Shown piece after piece: positions 47,929 to 60,571 of a stretch of 64,000 nt of DNA. Source of the stretch: Phlyctochytrium arcticum. Its lineage: Eukaryota > Chytridiomycota > Chytridiomycetes > Chytridiales > Chytridiaceae. The notes beneath the pieces were generated by a model, which saw nothing but the letters and a program-made list of their open reading frames with translations, did not search any database and was not told the origin of the DNA. Each line of letters starts with the position of its first letter. Positions within the stretch are counted from its first letter, which is position 1. The stretch is taken from the NCBI GenBank assembly GCA_025602905.1, contig JAHLKI010000021.1, positions 421,377 to 485,376 of the forward strand, given 5' to 3'. Both the position numbers and the translations under genes were made by a program.

Positions 47929-48107
47929 TGCTAGTATGTTGATACCCGCTAATCGAGCTGTTCTATTGTATATACTTTTTGCAGTTAATCTTTATCGTTC
48001 TGTGCTCAGCTCGACGGCTGCTGTAAGTAAGCCAACCGGCTACCACCCAGGAATCAGTAAATTATAAAATTGCAGTGTTTATGATATAAATGGTACAGTC
48101 CAGACTG

Positions 48108-51100
48108 TCAAGCTTCCAAACCCATTTCCCGACCGATGTGCCTCAAACAATTTCTTACGGCCTTCAAGACCGCAGCCTCACTGGTGGACTGGAATTCAAG
48201 ATCAGCAGCGGGATGTGCTTGTGATTGTGTCTGTTGCGCAAGGGAAGAACTTGGTGAGGGCGGGGAAGGCAGGGCACCTTTGGCGTCCGGTGTTGGCTCA
48301 TTGGTAGACGCTCGAGGTGAGGTGGTACCTGCGGCAGGCGAGGACGATGAGGAAGATCTGCGTCGTGTTGGTGTGGTGCTGTTTGTCGCTCCGCCGAAAA
48401 TTCCAGCCGGGGGGTCACCGTCACCATCTAAATCATCCCCAATCCCGCCCCCACCATATCCTTGCCTAATTGCGGACGTCCCCACTACAACGGAAAGAAC
48501 GTTGCACAAAGCAGGGTATAGTCCAAATAGTAAAGCGGCACCCCCACTCAAAATCCATTCTCGTACGTAGTCCCTTCCCATGCGCAGCTCGTCTTCCTCC
48601 GCCATGGTTGTCTGCTGTATCGAAGGGAGGCCCTTTGAAGGTGATTCTATACCAACCTTGAAATATTTGGCTAGAATTCGTGGCCGCAAGACAGTCGTTC
48701 GCAGGCGGAGAAGGATCAACCCAATCTCCAGGTTGCGGATACGTGGAAAAGGCATAGACCCGTAAAGAGGTTTATCCCTGACATATTGGGACATTACAAA
48801 TTGGCAATGTGAAAGTAGAATGGGTGCTGCAATTTGAGCTATTCGGAAGGGTGGGTGGGAAGGTTCTTCTGCGATAGGAACGCGAGGGCCAACTGTGTCG
48901 GCCGCACAGAGTCGGAACAGCAGGTCTATACAAGCGATTGCAAATGTCTCACGTGGTGTCGCGAGTACGTCTGACCCGAGGAGATGACTCGCAGGATCTG
49001 TGGACGATGAATATTGGAAGCGATTGCGAGAAGTAGCTGTTTGTGAGGTTGAGGGATTGACAATCACAGATGAGCTAACCAACAAGTCTTCTCCTTGTTT
49101 GGAACGTGACTGATGTTGCGGCTGCTGTTGGGTGAGTGGTGCAGATTGCGCAGGTGTACCAAGATCATCACCACCACCTACTCCGCCACACATAGTATCT
49201 ACTACCAATCCACTTTGGGCGCTGGTTTCAGTACCGGGCGATATGGATGGTGCATTCGCATACGTAAACCTTGCTCCATCACACATTGATCTCCACATGC
49301 ATCCGCCTCGCGCAATCATATCAACCAATCTGCTTGCTACACCGTCTGAAACCCATGAACAGCCAACATGTGGAATCACGTCCTCCTCAAGAGCCATCAG
49401 TATTGACAAGTCGAAGGACTCATCTGCGGCTAGTTCTTCGCGTGAATGGGTAAGAGGAGGAGGGGTCGTAGGAAGAAGTAAACCGTCTAACGCATCCAGT
49501 AAAGAATAGAATATATCATCAGTAACAGATTTTGGCAAAGCTTTGACGAGCCCCTGCTGGTCGGATGCTGATCCTGCCAGAGAATCTAATCCGCCTTTCA
49601 CAATTGTTATCATGGACGTGGCCGCCATTTTCCATAAAGGAGTGGTGTCCTTACTTCCTGGAGGCGGACATGCATATCGAGCTCGCATCGGCAGGCCTAC
49701 TGCACGCACAACATCGCAAAATGGGCCATGCGCATATACCGTGAGTAAATGCTTGTGTAGGGCGAACACATCTACGACATGGTACACGGCCTTCTTTGCC
49801 AATGCCATATACGTAAAGTTGTATCCGCGAGATGCCGCACTGCTCGCCGCTGCCGCGGCGCTAGCAGTCGATGAATAGGCTTCGGGACTGATTGCTGTTG
49901 CATTTCCTCCTACTGAAGATCGACCAGCAGGCTCATCCTCACCAAGTGCTGAGCGACGCCAATTCACGAAGGGAAATGTGACAAACGCGGCAAGAGTTCC
50001 GAGGGTCATTTCTCCGCCCCCTTCAACTCCCTGGCTCACCCCACCAACAATAATGTCCAAGATTGCGTTTTGTAATCCAGTCAAATTGTCCACATCATTC
50101 ACAAAATCTACGCGCATGCGAGTCAATGTTGCGCCGGGCGGCGGATTGGTGTTGTACAGTAGAACTTGACCAAGAATAGTATAAAGAGACTTCAGATGGG
50201 CAGTAGTAAAATTGGAACGAAGTTGGCTATGAAGTTCAGAAAACACTGATACGTAGGCCATCAGTGTCTCTTGCGTAACAGAGCCATGTAGTACCTGTAG
50301 AGGTATCACAACACGGAGGGGATATGTGTTGTTGTCGGGTTCCGTAAATTGGTCAAGCTGCTCCAAGGTTCTCGTTGTCCCCTGGTGCTCATCGGCGCCT
50401 GCTATGATGCCTCGCCCTATATCTTCCCACACATCCCAGGCTCTTTTCATCAGCTCAGACATCCGCAGGCTTACATTTTCGGAAATGTGTGCTCCCTCGC
50501 GAATTTCGGTAGGTGCGACAGATTCTTCGTCTTCCTGTCGGTCCACGCGGCTTTCACCCCCTGCGACTACTTTTTTCCAGCCAACAACGCCCTTTAGACA
50601 TTTAATGGCTGCAACTGCCACCTCAGTGGAACCACTGAGACACCAGTTCTTACAGTATTGCAGAAATAGTCCCCAAGATTGATCGAAACCGTCGCCAAAA
50701 TTAACTAATACTGGCAAAAAATCAAGCAGGCACTTGGAGATCCCCGTCAAAGTCAAAACTTTGGTTTCATCCCATTGTTTGCTAAACGTGTTACGTGAAT
50801 GGTGGAGCATGTTGGGCGTATCGGGTGTGACTCCTGCAGCAGCAGCGGCCGCCGTAGTACCCGCACTCGCCCCTTGCACACGTTCTAACAATGGGAACAA
50901 CACTCCCCATATACACTCCTCCCACGCATCCAATGTCAACTTTCCCCCGTTCATGCTGATGGTCCGAAATAATGTTTGGTTTGCAGAGTTGCGGACTTCG
51001 GGACGCGGATCGGAGCAGAGTTGAGAGAGGTGGCCCAGTAAAAGCATCCAAAGGGCATCCATCGTGCGAGTCGATATTGGAGCCTGAAGGGCGGCTATGC

Positions 51101-54100
51101 AGGACGACACTGAGCGCTTAAGATGATAGTCCGTCAAACTTAAAAGTTGTTGATGTTTGCTGCTTCGACTTTCATCTAATTGCACGTCTGTTCCTGTTGT
51201 TCTGGCAGCAGCTGCTGAATCTGAGTCGGCAGGTAGTTCCGTCCGCTCTTTTTCCAAGTCCATTCGCTTCATAACTACGTAATCACTAACAGACCATAGC
51301 AGACCTACAGCCGTCAATCCAATGTTCAGATCATCAGTTTGGGCGCCAAAACCACCAAGAGTCTCAATCAGCTGGTGTAATACAGGCGGTGATAAGAGAG
51401 ATAGAAAATCCGTGCATATGAGCTGTATGCAAGGAAAGGCAACACGCACGAGAACCGCGCCAGATTTTGAAGCTGCAGGTGGTGTTGGCGTGGTGGTGGT
51501 ATTGTTGGTGTAGGTTACTGCTGAAGGTGCACTTGATCCAGCTGTGGCAACTGATTGGCCATCAGCTCCCCCACTCAGAGGGGAGGCTATGTTTGCTCCC
51601 CCTGCAGATGGTGCTACAGTCTCCACTCCTTTGCGCAAGCGGGCACTGACAATGGTTTTGATAACCTCCACTATCAAGGGCCAACCCCGCGACAAGTGCT
51701 GCCCACTGTTCTGTAGAATTTTATTGACAGTTTCCAATCCCGATTTCTGCACCTCGACAAACCACGGGGACTTCAAAATGCGCTCGCGGGTTTCAATCTC
51801 TTCTAGAGTGCTAGGAGGAGGTTGGATGACCGCAATCGTTGATGCAAGGCTTGCGCCGTCCACAGCAGCTGTTTGGAAAGAGGTAGTACCGCCGCTGCCA
51901 CCTTCTCCCGTTGTGAGATCACGACCATTTCCTGTACTTGTGGGATCAGTAACCTCGGAAACCATGAATTTCTTCAGTGGCTCCAGAACCCTCATCTCAG
52001 CTTCTGCTTCCCCCTCCTTACTCCATTCCACTGCTTGCAAAGCAGCTACGAGCACCTCACTGAGCGTTCCGCATACTTGTGCCCGCACTGCGGGTCCAAT
52101 GTTCGGATGATGCGCCAGGTCGATCAGTTCAGAGACAACCAAGTCCCAAAGAGGGGCACCTGACGTCTGAACCATGCGAGAAACATTGACCAGAATCACG
52201 TCATGGAGCTTGGTAACAGCAAAAGATCTTTCATCCGTGCTACTTTTTCCCATTGGAGATGCGTCTTTGGGTGCCGAAGTGGAGGTGCCTGACGAAGTGC
52301 TGACATGGCTGCTCCCCCCAACTCCGCCGCTGGCCGGAGTGCCAGCCGCGCCGGTACTTGCTGATACGCGTCCCAGACGACATAGCGCCTTCAAGAATTC
52401 CAATAAATTCTTCTCGTCCATCTGGGTTGTGCTTTCAAAAAGGCGTTTGGCTACCAGAAGAAGCGTGACATATTGATTTTCCATTACTTGAGATGGATGC
52501 TGCCCGGTTGCGCCACTACCAGCGCCCATGGCGAGCAAACCTCCCACACTCGGGGATGCCACACTCCCGCTACGTAAACGGGAATCCTTCGGTCCTCCTA
52601 CTTCCCCCAAAAGGGCCAAGCTGCTAGGCTCACGCCTTCCCGTCTTGCCGGCTGTGATGTACTTGTCAGCGACCTGCAAAGTTTCCAGAATCACGTACCA
52701 CGCCTTATCTTCCAGAATGGGAGTTAATTGATGCGCTACGTTGATAAGTGCCCGAAGACAAAGCACATTGCGTTCGGTCACTACAACGACTTGCTGATGA
52801 TTGCGAGACAATGTTTGCAAACTTGCCGGATGCAACCCCTGTCCGACATCTCCCTTAGATGAAAACTCTCCGGCACCACCACAAGGTATACAGCTTTTCG
52901 TGAGGGAGGCAAGGAATGCATCGCGGTGAGATGTAAGTCCTAAAAGGCCCACAACGCTAGTGATGCTTTGATAGGCGCGAATCACCATAGTAAAAATATC
53001 ATCATCGATCGATGCTGACACTAAGAAGGAAAGTGCAGCGAGGATCCCGCCCCAGGAAGCATTCGCCATTTCAATCGCCAATAAAATATCATTCTTGCGC
53101 TCGGATGGGGTAGATGCCTCAGCCAAAAGAGGCAAAGCAAACATGGCTTCACTTTCGACAATGCTGTTAACGCAGAGAATGGCGAGGTAAATGATGTAAG
53201 TTTCCGGAATGGCAGGTGGGTCATTCTTGTCCAGTTGATCGAGACTTATGACGTTGCACGCATTAGGTTTTCTCAGATCTGGAACGATAGCAAGAAAGTT
53301 TTCTAACTCACCATTGCAATTTGATTTGTGAGCCATTGGTCATTAGTGAATGCTGAGCTTCTTGCTCTTGATCAAGCGCATCCGAGCTCGCTATAAAGGG
53401 GGGATGTAACAACAATGCCGGCTTCTCTGCAACTACGATTCTGCGAAATGCGGCAATCATTTCGTGAAACACTTTGGTTGTGTGTTCCTTCTCATCATAT
53501 GATGTGTATACGAAGCGTAGCAAGGTCGCATCAGCGCATAGCGACTTGAATACCTCCATGATGAGAACGCGATGCCAAAGAGGAGCATGATCCGGATCGA
53601 GAAGGCGACAGAACATGGAGAGAAAGATCTCGCACTCCATGACTAAAACATTACTGTAGGTTTTGAGCATAATGTGCACTACGCGCATCAGTCGGCAAGT
53701 AAGTGGAAAATCAAGGCGATCTGAGAAAGATTTGATGATGAGCGGGCAGACTCGTTCCCGAAGAAGGGAGCAGAGCTCAGTATGCTGGTTCGAATGGTCA
53801 ATACTCAATACTCATTCGCCTGCGGGGTCAAGCGGCCCAGTAATTACACGCATACTCACAGTTATGAACAAAGCATGATGATGTGATATGACTGCCTCAA
53901 TCAGCTCAAGCCCAAAACATTTTGAGAGAGTTTGCAGAGGCAGGAAAGCTGCGGGCTCCCCACTTGTCAACAAACACAAGTCCTACAGCAAATGGAAATG
54001 AGAAACATGCTTTTTTCGTCCGCAGGAATGACTTCGATAGAGTTACCTTAAAAAGCATGCATGCGTCTTTAGTTGTTAGGGAATTTGACACTGTTGGGGT

Positions 54101-54883
54101 TGTAGTTCCCGTTTCTACAAGGGTGGCGAATCGGACAGTGATCAGTTTCTAAATGATCATGTTGAATTCGTTGTTGCAGACCTCCAATTTCCCGATTTCG
54201 GGAGTTAACTTCGTCTTCGGCCGCCAACTTGTCAAAGACGAAGGTGACCAGCTGTCGTACGGTAGCAGCGGCAGTGTTGTTCACAATAGGCGATTTGGTC
54301 TCTTGTAGGCGAAAGCAGAGGTAAAGCGCCTAATTAGAAAATGACTTTAGTACGTGAGACCTCACGATTCCGCGGCCTGACCCTTGTGCAATAGGCACAG
54401 CGACAAATTATATCTCACCTCAGCAAGCACTTGTCCATGCACACCTCGATAATTCGTCAATAATGGTAGTACAGTCTGTAGGACTTTGAGTTGCAGCTCC
54501 ACCGAACTCCCCACCAAGTCCCCCAATGTTTTCAAGACGCCCATTATCGATGCTTCCGGAATAGCTTGATGGGCAATGAGTCGTTGCAAGCAACTCACGG
54601 CAATTGGTACCAGCTTTGGGTTCTTGGTTTCGCAAGCCATAAGAAAAGGACGAAGAGCATCGTCGGTTCTAGAAAGCTCTTGTCCAACCGGGTCGGACCC
54701 GTCGGGGATGGCGGTTGTGGGCCGATCTTTGAGAGATCGTAGGATATATAAAAGGCGTTCAGCTGCATCTTTAATCTCGGGATGCTTGCGTTTGGCTTCA
54801 GCGGAGAGAGTCATAAGCTCTGTCTGTAGGAAGGTAGCGAGCGCATTTCCGCTCGTCGATTGAGAGGGAGTTGTCGCACTCAT
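48108..54883 (-). CDS. MON2: MON2 (Dopey-associated Golgi/endosome trafficking scaffold)
   Basis: At least six exons. The open frame extends upstream of 54883 only through non-ATG codons, so ATG 54883 ([20 protein letters not shown]) is the likely start. Family landmarks: [96 protein letters not shown], and [13 protein letters not shown] final exon of about 1720 codons is HEAT-like with many low-complexity insertions (Ser/Thr/Gly/Ala tracts), making the protein larger than human MON2 (about 1700 residues). MON2 lacks a Sec7 domain and works with Dopey and flippases in retrograde endosome-Golgi transport. It is convergent with the MIT-domain gene, 179 bp apart. Confidence 0.93.
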
Positions 54884-55452
54884 ATTCTGCAAAAAATTGC
54901 TGGTTCTTTTTGCTACAACTTTGGCATCCCTCGTTCTACGTGGTCCTCTCCCTCCTGTGCCCCCCTTAGGTCTAAAATCACTTGGTTTTCTCCCCTCCTT
55001 CCAATATACAGATTCGCCTGACTTGTTGGCCAATCAGCTCCTATAATTGAACTCTTGGATAAGGGAAGCTTGTTAGGTCGGATTCCATCAACAGCCTTTC
55101 TGGGTGAACAAAAAGGAGATTAACTCACTATAAAATGGCTTTGCTTTGAGTGGGAGGAGTTACCACTAAGATCCAGGGTGTGATCGCGAGGGAAGGCTTC
55201 AAGATGGTGTTAGACGCTTGCTGCCATGCTCGCCATGAAAGCCAGCTCCGCTGTCACCGCCGTGGCTGAGTGGCTTGGTTCAGGCACGTGGTATATTGCG
55301 CAGCCAAACCCAAAACGCGGCCCCACGGCCCCACACCCGTTTTCTGAGGAGCAACCCCAACAGTACCGACCTGAAAATGCAAACTAATCTTGGTACCATC
55401 CAGTAATCCATTCCTCAAACTGCCTATCCCATAGCTACCTGCTATATCCCCG
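54884..55452. other. Intergenic region, no gene seen
   Basis: Lies between the MON2 start and the truncated Fanzor. It should hold the MON2 promoter (left part) and possibly worn transposon sequence on the right; no hairpin block or ORF of note. Confidence 0.4.
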
Positions 55453-55857
55453 TTGGCGACGGGAGCGTTCTACATGGAAATCAATGAGGACGAGACCGTT
55501 TCCAGACAGTACATTCGCGAGGAAATCGCACCTGACGATCGGGTAGTTGGACTAGACCCTGGTCGCAGAGATCCATTTGTGGGTGTGTATGGCGATGACA
55601 AGAGCGACGTTGTTCGGTGCTCTAAAGCCAGGTACAACACCCTGGCTGGGATGACATGGAATAACCGTCTCCGGAGCTCTTGGAGAAGATCGAACTCGAC
55701 CATTAGCCAGATCGGCATGGCCATGCCATCAGCGAAAGTTTCCAGAGTGGCCCGCTATTTGACGCATTTTCTCGCGGTGCTTCTTCGCAACTCAATTTCT
55801 CCGATCAAAGACGTTGGAGATGTCCCGAAAATGTTACATTTACAAATTGTACACTAA
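55453..55857 (+). pseudogene. Truncated second Fanzor (TnpB-like) remnant
   Basis: The open frame contains RVVGLDPGRRDPFVGVYGDD, the first RuvC motif with its Asp at 55555-55557. YNTLAGMTWNNR follows, recalling the Y-x-H-L-A-x-M-x-x-x-R segment after RuvC-I in other Fanzors, then A-M-P-S-A-K-V-S-R-V-A-R-Y-L. The N-terminal domain, RuvC-II, zinc ribbon and RuvC-III are all missing. Its residues differ strongly from the Fanzor at 41.4-43.6 kb (IDPNKRD there), so it came from another lineage rather than a local copy. No hairpin block follows; a gene on the other strand starts 30 bp on. Confidence 0.7.
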
Positions 55858-55886
55858 AATTGATTGGCCAACTATGGGCTCGCTCC

Positions 55887-57224
55887 TTAAGTCCCCGCTA
55901 CCCGTCCATCTAGGTCTATCGCATCGTGATTAACGTCCTGTTTCTTTTCTTTCCAAGTGAGTATGAACGGCCACACGCCTCCTGCCGCCCCGCACAAAAA
56001 ACTGGCCACCAATGAACAGGAAACGAGCCATGCCGGTCGATTGGTATAGTCAGTGGCCCAGACCCACATTGAAATGGACATGGGAATCTGGAACCAGATA
56101 GTAAGATTTTGCAGAAGGATAATGGATATCCAAATTCTTGCGGGAACGGGATGAGGGATTTGTGCAGGCGAACCTGGTGGTAGAGCTGACTGTGTAGCAG
56201 AGCTTGGACGAGTGGTGTTAGAAGTGAGTGTGGAGTCTGAGGGGGTGGTATGAAGGTCAGATTGGGGAAACTTTTTCCAAAGAGACGATGAGGATGATGG
56301 CGGGGAGGCTCGGCCCGGCAACACAGCCACTGGAGATGTAAGGAGTTTCTCACAAGATGCTTCTGCGTTGAATTCATCCAAAGATTCTACTGGGAAATTA
56401 TCCAGAGATGATGTGGTCACCGTGGAGGTTCCCCGTAATGTAGACGCCGTTGTCGGACGCGACAAACTGCTGCTGCTGATAGTGGTGTTGGGGGCTGTCA
56501 TCACGACCACAGTGTGTGGATCTTCACGACTCGCTACAGTTAGCCCCTTGCCAAATGTTGAGCTTCGGTCGGATCTTTGGTCTTCTTTCGAGCCATTCTC
56601 GGAATCACTTTCAGTGGGAGCAACCACTTTGCGCGGCTCCAAAATGCGACACCACGGCTTTTGACGCTGTTCCAATCGTCTTGCAGCCCTTTCTCGACTT
56701 TCTAGCTTTTGATAGTCACTATTGTCCCCACCAGCAATTACCCTGCCCTCATTAACGAGGGGTAGTGATGCGGGCCCATTATCTTCCGGTTCCTCCTTTG
56801 TTCCAGGACTTGTTGAGCCCACGCGTACCCACCCAAGAACCCCCATCGTCAGCCATAGGTCTACCGTCCGGCTCGGAAACAGCAAAATAGCATTGATGGT
56901 AAAGCAGGTATTCAAAATTTGACTGGTAATTTCAATCCAGCGGTCTTTGGTAGCTTTATCAGAGAACGAGAGCATGCCCACTAAGGCCATGAAAAGGATT
57001 GCCCCAGAGACTATGATGATGAGGAGAAGTGTTGTTATAAAGAGGTTACGGGGAGTTGCATAGAGGCGAAACGTGGCCAATGTGAGGGGCGGAAGTCGTA
57101 TGGAATCGAGAGCTCCGCGGAGAGGTCGTTTTGGTTGCCCGCTTGAAATGTGGGTTGTACTAGCCATTCTTGACGAGCTATCGTCACCATCTTCGCTACT
57201 GGCAGCGGCCGCGAAGGGGTGCAT
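55887..57224 (-). CDS. DUF2985-type fungal membrane protein
   Basis: Intronless, 445 residues from ATG 57224. After a basic Ser-rich start come two membrane helices (about residues 58-90) and F-S-D-K-A-T-K-D-R-W-I-E-I-T-S-Q-I-L-N-T-C-F-T-I-N, with a following helix and W-L-T-M-G-V-L-G-W-V. The R-W-I-E-I-x-S-Q-I-L-N motif is the DUF2985 signature of fungal multi-span proteins. About 200 disordered Ser/Thr residues separate this from two C-terminal helices (IWISIILLQNLTIWFQIPMS, then G-A-A-G-G-V-W-P-F-I-L). No function is known for the family. The neighbour upstream (57512) is divergent, 287 bp between ATGs. Confidence 0.75.
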   Translation of the reverse strand: MHPFAAAASSEDGDDSSSRMASTTHISSGQPKRPLRGALDSIRLPPLTLATFRLYATPRNLFITTLLLIIIVSGAILFMALVGMLSFSDKATKDRWIEITSQILNTCFTINAILLFPSRTVDLWLTMGVLGWVRVGSTSPGTKEEPEDNGPASLPLVNEGRVIAGGDNSDYQKLESRERAARRLEQRQKPWCRILEPRKVVAPTESDSENGSKEDQRSDRSSTFGKGLTVASREDPHTVVVMTAPNTTISSSSLSRPTTASTLRGTSTVTTSSLDNFPVESLDEFNAEASCEKLLTSPVAVLPGRASPPSSSSSLWKKFPQSDLHTTPSDSTLTSNTTRPSSATQSALPPGSPAQIPHPVPARIWISIILLQNLTIWFQIPMSISMWVWATDYTNRPAWLVSCSLVASFLCGAAGGVWPFILTWKEKKQDVNHDAIDLDGRVAGT

Positions 57225-57511
57225 TAAGTTCTAGGCCGTTGCGTGGAATGTTAAAAGAATTCAAACAAGAGGCTCCAAGAGCTGTTGTCGTGTCAAAAGA
57301 ACTCCGCTGGCCCAGGGTGCTGACAACCCCTATATATATATATATAGTAGCCGCAAAATGATGTGAAAAGGGCTTAGGTTTATGCGCGGGCCCGGGAATA
57401 ACCGGATGCGGTTCTCCGGGATCTTCCGACGTGTTTCGAGCCGACCAGCTCACGCCTAGATCTCCGCGCGTAAAAGTAAAGCAGAAAGTGAAGCAATCGT
57501 CTGGGATCACC

Positions 57512-58032
57512 ATGCCGCGGACGCTGAAGGAACGAATTATGATCGTAGGACTCAACAAAGCTGACAACGGCAGAAAGTTCTCGAAACATCCAGAAGGATG
57601 CGGCCAGTCGGCTAAAGTTGGGGACTCGGTGACGTTTAAAGCCGCCGTCACCAGTTTTGCTATCCGTTCGAAGGCGGGCAATAGTACGTACAAAATTGAA
57701 AGCGATCAGACTCTGATCCCAATATCTGACCCAATGAATCTGTTTAGAGACCGTGAGGAAGTTCCAGGCCGTCAAAATCTTCAAAATGACTGCTGCATCG
57801 GTCTGTTCAGCGAAGCTGATCGGTCAAAATTTCCAAACCTTGAGAAGTACAGCGGTGTCATTATCACAATGATTGGTGACAGTAGTGAGAAGAGTGTCCG
57901 ACACCTTTCGGTAAGTACACTCACTCTTTAAGTCAGGGCGCTCTCCCTCCCTTCATGAATAACTCACATTTGCTGTCCATTTAGCACACAAAGTTTGGGG
58001 CTGCACATGTAGACATTGCGCTAATAAATTAA
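57512..58032 (+). CDS. Small unrecognised protein
   Basis: Two exons (57512-57910 and 57985-58032) make 148 residues; the first ATG is MPRTLKERIMIVGLN. A 74-nt GT-AG intron leads to a short last exon reading HTKFGAAHVDIALIN. The sequence alternates short strands (V-G-D-S-V-T-F-K-A-A-V-T, G-V-I-I-T-M-I-G-D) with charged turns and a C-C pair (NDCCIGLF), suggesting a small beta-rich domain. No signal peptide or membrane helix is seen. I do not recognise the family. Confidence 0.55.
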
Positions 58033-58289
58033 ACGTACCTACGGAACCAATCAATAAATTACCTTCGTCAGAACCTTTTGAGTGTTTTGTTTTGATCGTC
58101 TACCTCTTTTGTAGGTGTTTGCCGACCGACAATCTAAGTAGTGGTATGGTACGAAGCATGTGTGGGAAAGAATGCAGAAGTATCATAAATATAGCGTAAG
58201 TAAATGAATAATGTGAAGAAAACGATGACAATGTGATGGACTAGAATGTGGAAAATGAAAAAAGAAACATTGGAGACAGAACAGAGACG

Positions 58290-58412
58290 AGAGACCGGAG
58301 AGAGAGAGACCGGACGTGAGAGAGAGACCGGACGTGAGAGAGAGACCGGACGTGAGAGAGAGAGAGACCGGACGCGAGACACCGCAGATGAGAGACCGGA
58401 GAGAGAGAGAGG
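58290..58412. repeat. GA-rich tandem repeat
   Basis: About four imperfect copies of a unit containing gagagagaccggacgt, sliding into plain (GA)n. It lies 3' of the small unknown gene and is a replication-slippage type microsatellite/minisatellite. Confidence 0.85.
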
Positions 58413-58912
58413 TGGACCAGACGAGGAAAATCATTCAGACGACTAGATGCAACTTTCGGTCAGTTGTGTGATCAGCAGCAAGGCAAATACCATACCATAG
58501 TGGAAGGTCGAGTGCGACCAGCAACATCAGTAAAAATTTGATGATAATCCCTGGTGCGTTGGCATGGAGCTGCAGTATTGTCATCGCGGACGCGCTTTCG
58601 GGCCAGGGTATCAGCTTCTCGTGGCTGCGCGCCTGTTTTGCCAGTGTTCCACTCGCCCAGCCTACTGATATCCTTGCAAAACTCTTTCTGTTCGTAGGCA
58701 TGGCCCCGCCTGCCGGGTCGCGAGTAGCCCATCGCACCATTTTCTTGCATGTCCATCTGCGATAGCGTAAATTTTGTTGACCATAAAAGAACTGCTGTAG
58801 GAGGACTTACACTTTGCAGAAATTTGAGATTGCGCAAGGTCCTAAAGGTTTCGGATGGAAGTGCTTTATTAATCTGGCCCTTCCAGCTAAAATGGTTGTT
58901 AGAACAGGTTAT

Positions 58913-60330
58913 TTAGGATGCATCAAGAGTCAAACCTTTTCCAAGATTTGCTTTTAGCTGGGAGAACAAGTTTTCCACGTCGTTACTCTGTCTCCATCGG
59001 TCGTTAAAGAGTGGAATGTGTGCTGATGGTGGGGAAGATGATAGTTGTTGTTGATATATGATATTTTGGGGATGGCTCTCCAAATATTGGACTATGGCCA
59101 TCCGTCCATAACACAGTGATAGAGTTGCCTCTATCAGCTCAATGGGGAGGCACGTGTCCGGTTGATAGTCAGTTTGGGGGCGAGGCGTCACTTGGCGGAG
59201 GTGATATGGGATTTGGGGGAGATGACTGGAGCATGGTTCGTTATAGAAGAAACCACAAACTTTTGGGGTCAGCCATGCCAATAAGCGATTGATCCGAGCG
59301 ACCCGCTCCTCCTCCGATAGCCCACTCTTGTCAAATGATTCAAAAGCTTCACGCAGAGCCTGCACAACAAGGCTTCTTCGGGACATCCGGCCTCAAGCAG
59401 AAGTTTCTCCACCGCTGCAGAACAACCATCTTTTGCGTCTGCCACATTCTGAGAGTCGCGGTTCCACCACCATAAACCCATCACAGCGTCATTGCGAGGA
59501 TCAGAAGCAATCTTCTCCCAAGCGGCTTTGTTAATAAAATTACCAAAGCCGGACGTGGTGAGGTGCTTCATCCACCGCTTAAGGATGTGGTCCGGGTCCA
59601 CAGCGATCACGAGGGGAAGCTCAGGGTTAAGCGGGTTCGGCTCCGGTACGTATGGCGCAGAAAAGAAGTCAAATCCTACTGCTGCCATTTCTCGCATCCT
59701 TGCCTCTACCCGCACCCGAACCAACCACTCTCTCAGTAATGCAATTGGCGCGCGACCATTGTGGTCCGTCCAGGCGATAATGGCTGCGAGGGTGAACAGG
59801 CGACCGCAGTCAACCATCTCGCCGTCCAACCTACGCAACTGTTCGCTGCGCTTCTCAAAATCATCCCGATTTTGGATCCAATCGAGCAAAAGATCCAGTA
59901 CATCCGACCTTGTTGCCAAGGGATCAAGTGTGACAACTTGGGAGATGCTATGGAAGAGACGTCGGATGTAGATAGGTTGGGTCAGGAAGTTTTGTAGGAG
60001 TGTTGTGAGGTCATTGGGTAGCTGAAATTTAAATGACGCTCCAAACGCAGCCTGCGAGTCCTTCCATCTTTTCGAATTGGATGAAAGTATATATTCTCGC
60101 GACTCCTCTTCCAGAGCGCATGCCAGCTCCCACTTTTCCAATCCCATATCCTCTAACTCTTCCATCTCTTGTGTGACGGGTTCTGGTTCTTTTATACTAG
60201 CGGCAGGCGGCCGAATGACATGTGTCATTGGTCCCTGAGAGCGGTAGCAATCATTACTGCGCGAGCTGGCATGCGCCACACTCGTGACAGGTTTTCTTCC
60301 ATCATAAAGTACTCTGATAGCATTAGACAT
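58913..60330 (-). CDS. Unrecognised helical protein, possible frameshift near 59386
   Basis: Starts at ATG 60330 (MSNAIRVLYDGRKPVTS). The first frame runs 353 residues with helical, Trp- and Leu-rich sequence (W-I-Q-N-R-D-D-F, A-A-I-I-A-W-T-D-H-N-G-R, V-M-G-L-W-W-W-N-R-D). At about 59386 a second frame opens with MSRRSLVVQALREAFESFDK and continues 157 residues. The two overlap with no usable intron, so this is one gene with an indel, or two overlapping ORFs. Minus-strand sequence further on (58812-58890) reads QINKALPSETFRTLRNLKFL, like a leucine-rich repeat, and may belong to a 3' exon. Family unknown. Confidence 0.45.
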
Positions 60331-60571
60331 AACTTTAAGTGTTTTTCGACCATTACACTACCCGAACTCTCGCAACCTGGGAAGTTGCATATAGCGTCCA
60401 TTCTACTTTTCTTTGAGCCCCTTTCTTTCATCAGACCGATCCCCCTGACCCCATTGCATGGTAGCACCACCTTCGTGGTTTGATTGAAAACAAGGTCGGC
60501 TTTCCAATTTTGTTTTTGAAGTTTTTGAACTTTACCCTTCTCTCACCTACTCGTTCTTTCTTTCCAGTATC

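Noticed and set aside
57331..57346. (TA)n run between the DUF2985 gene and its neighbour
   Set aside because: Simple dinucleotide repeat; not counted as a TATA box without other evidence.
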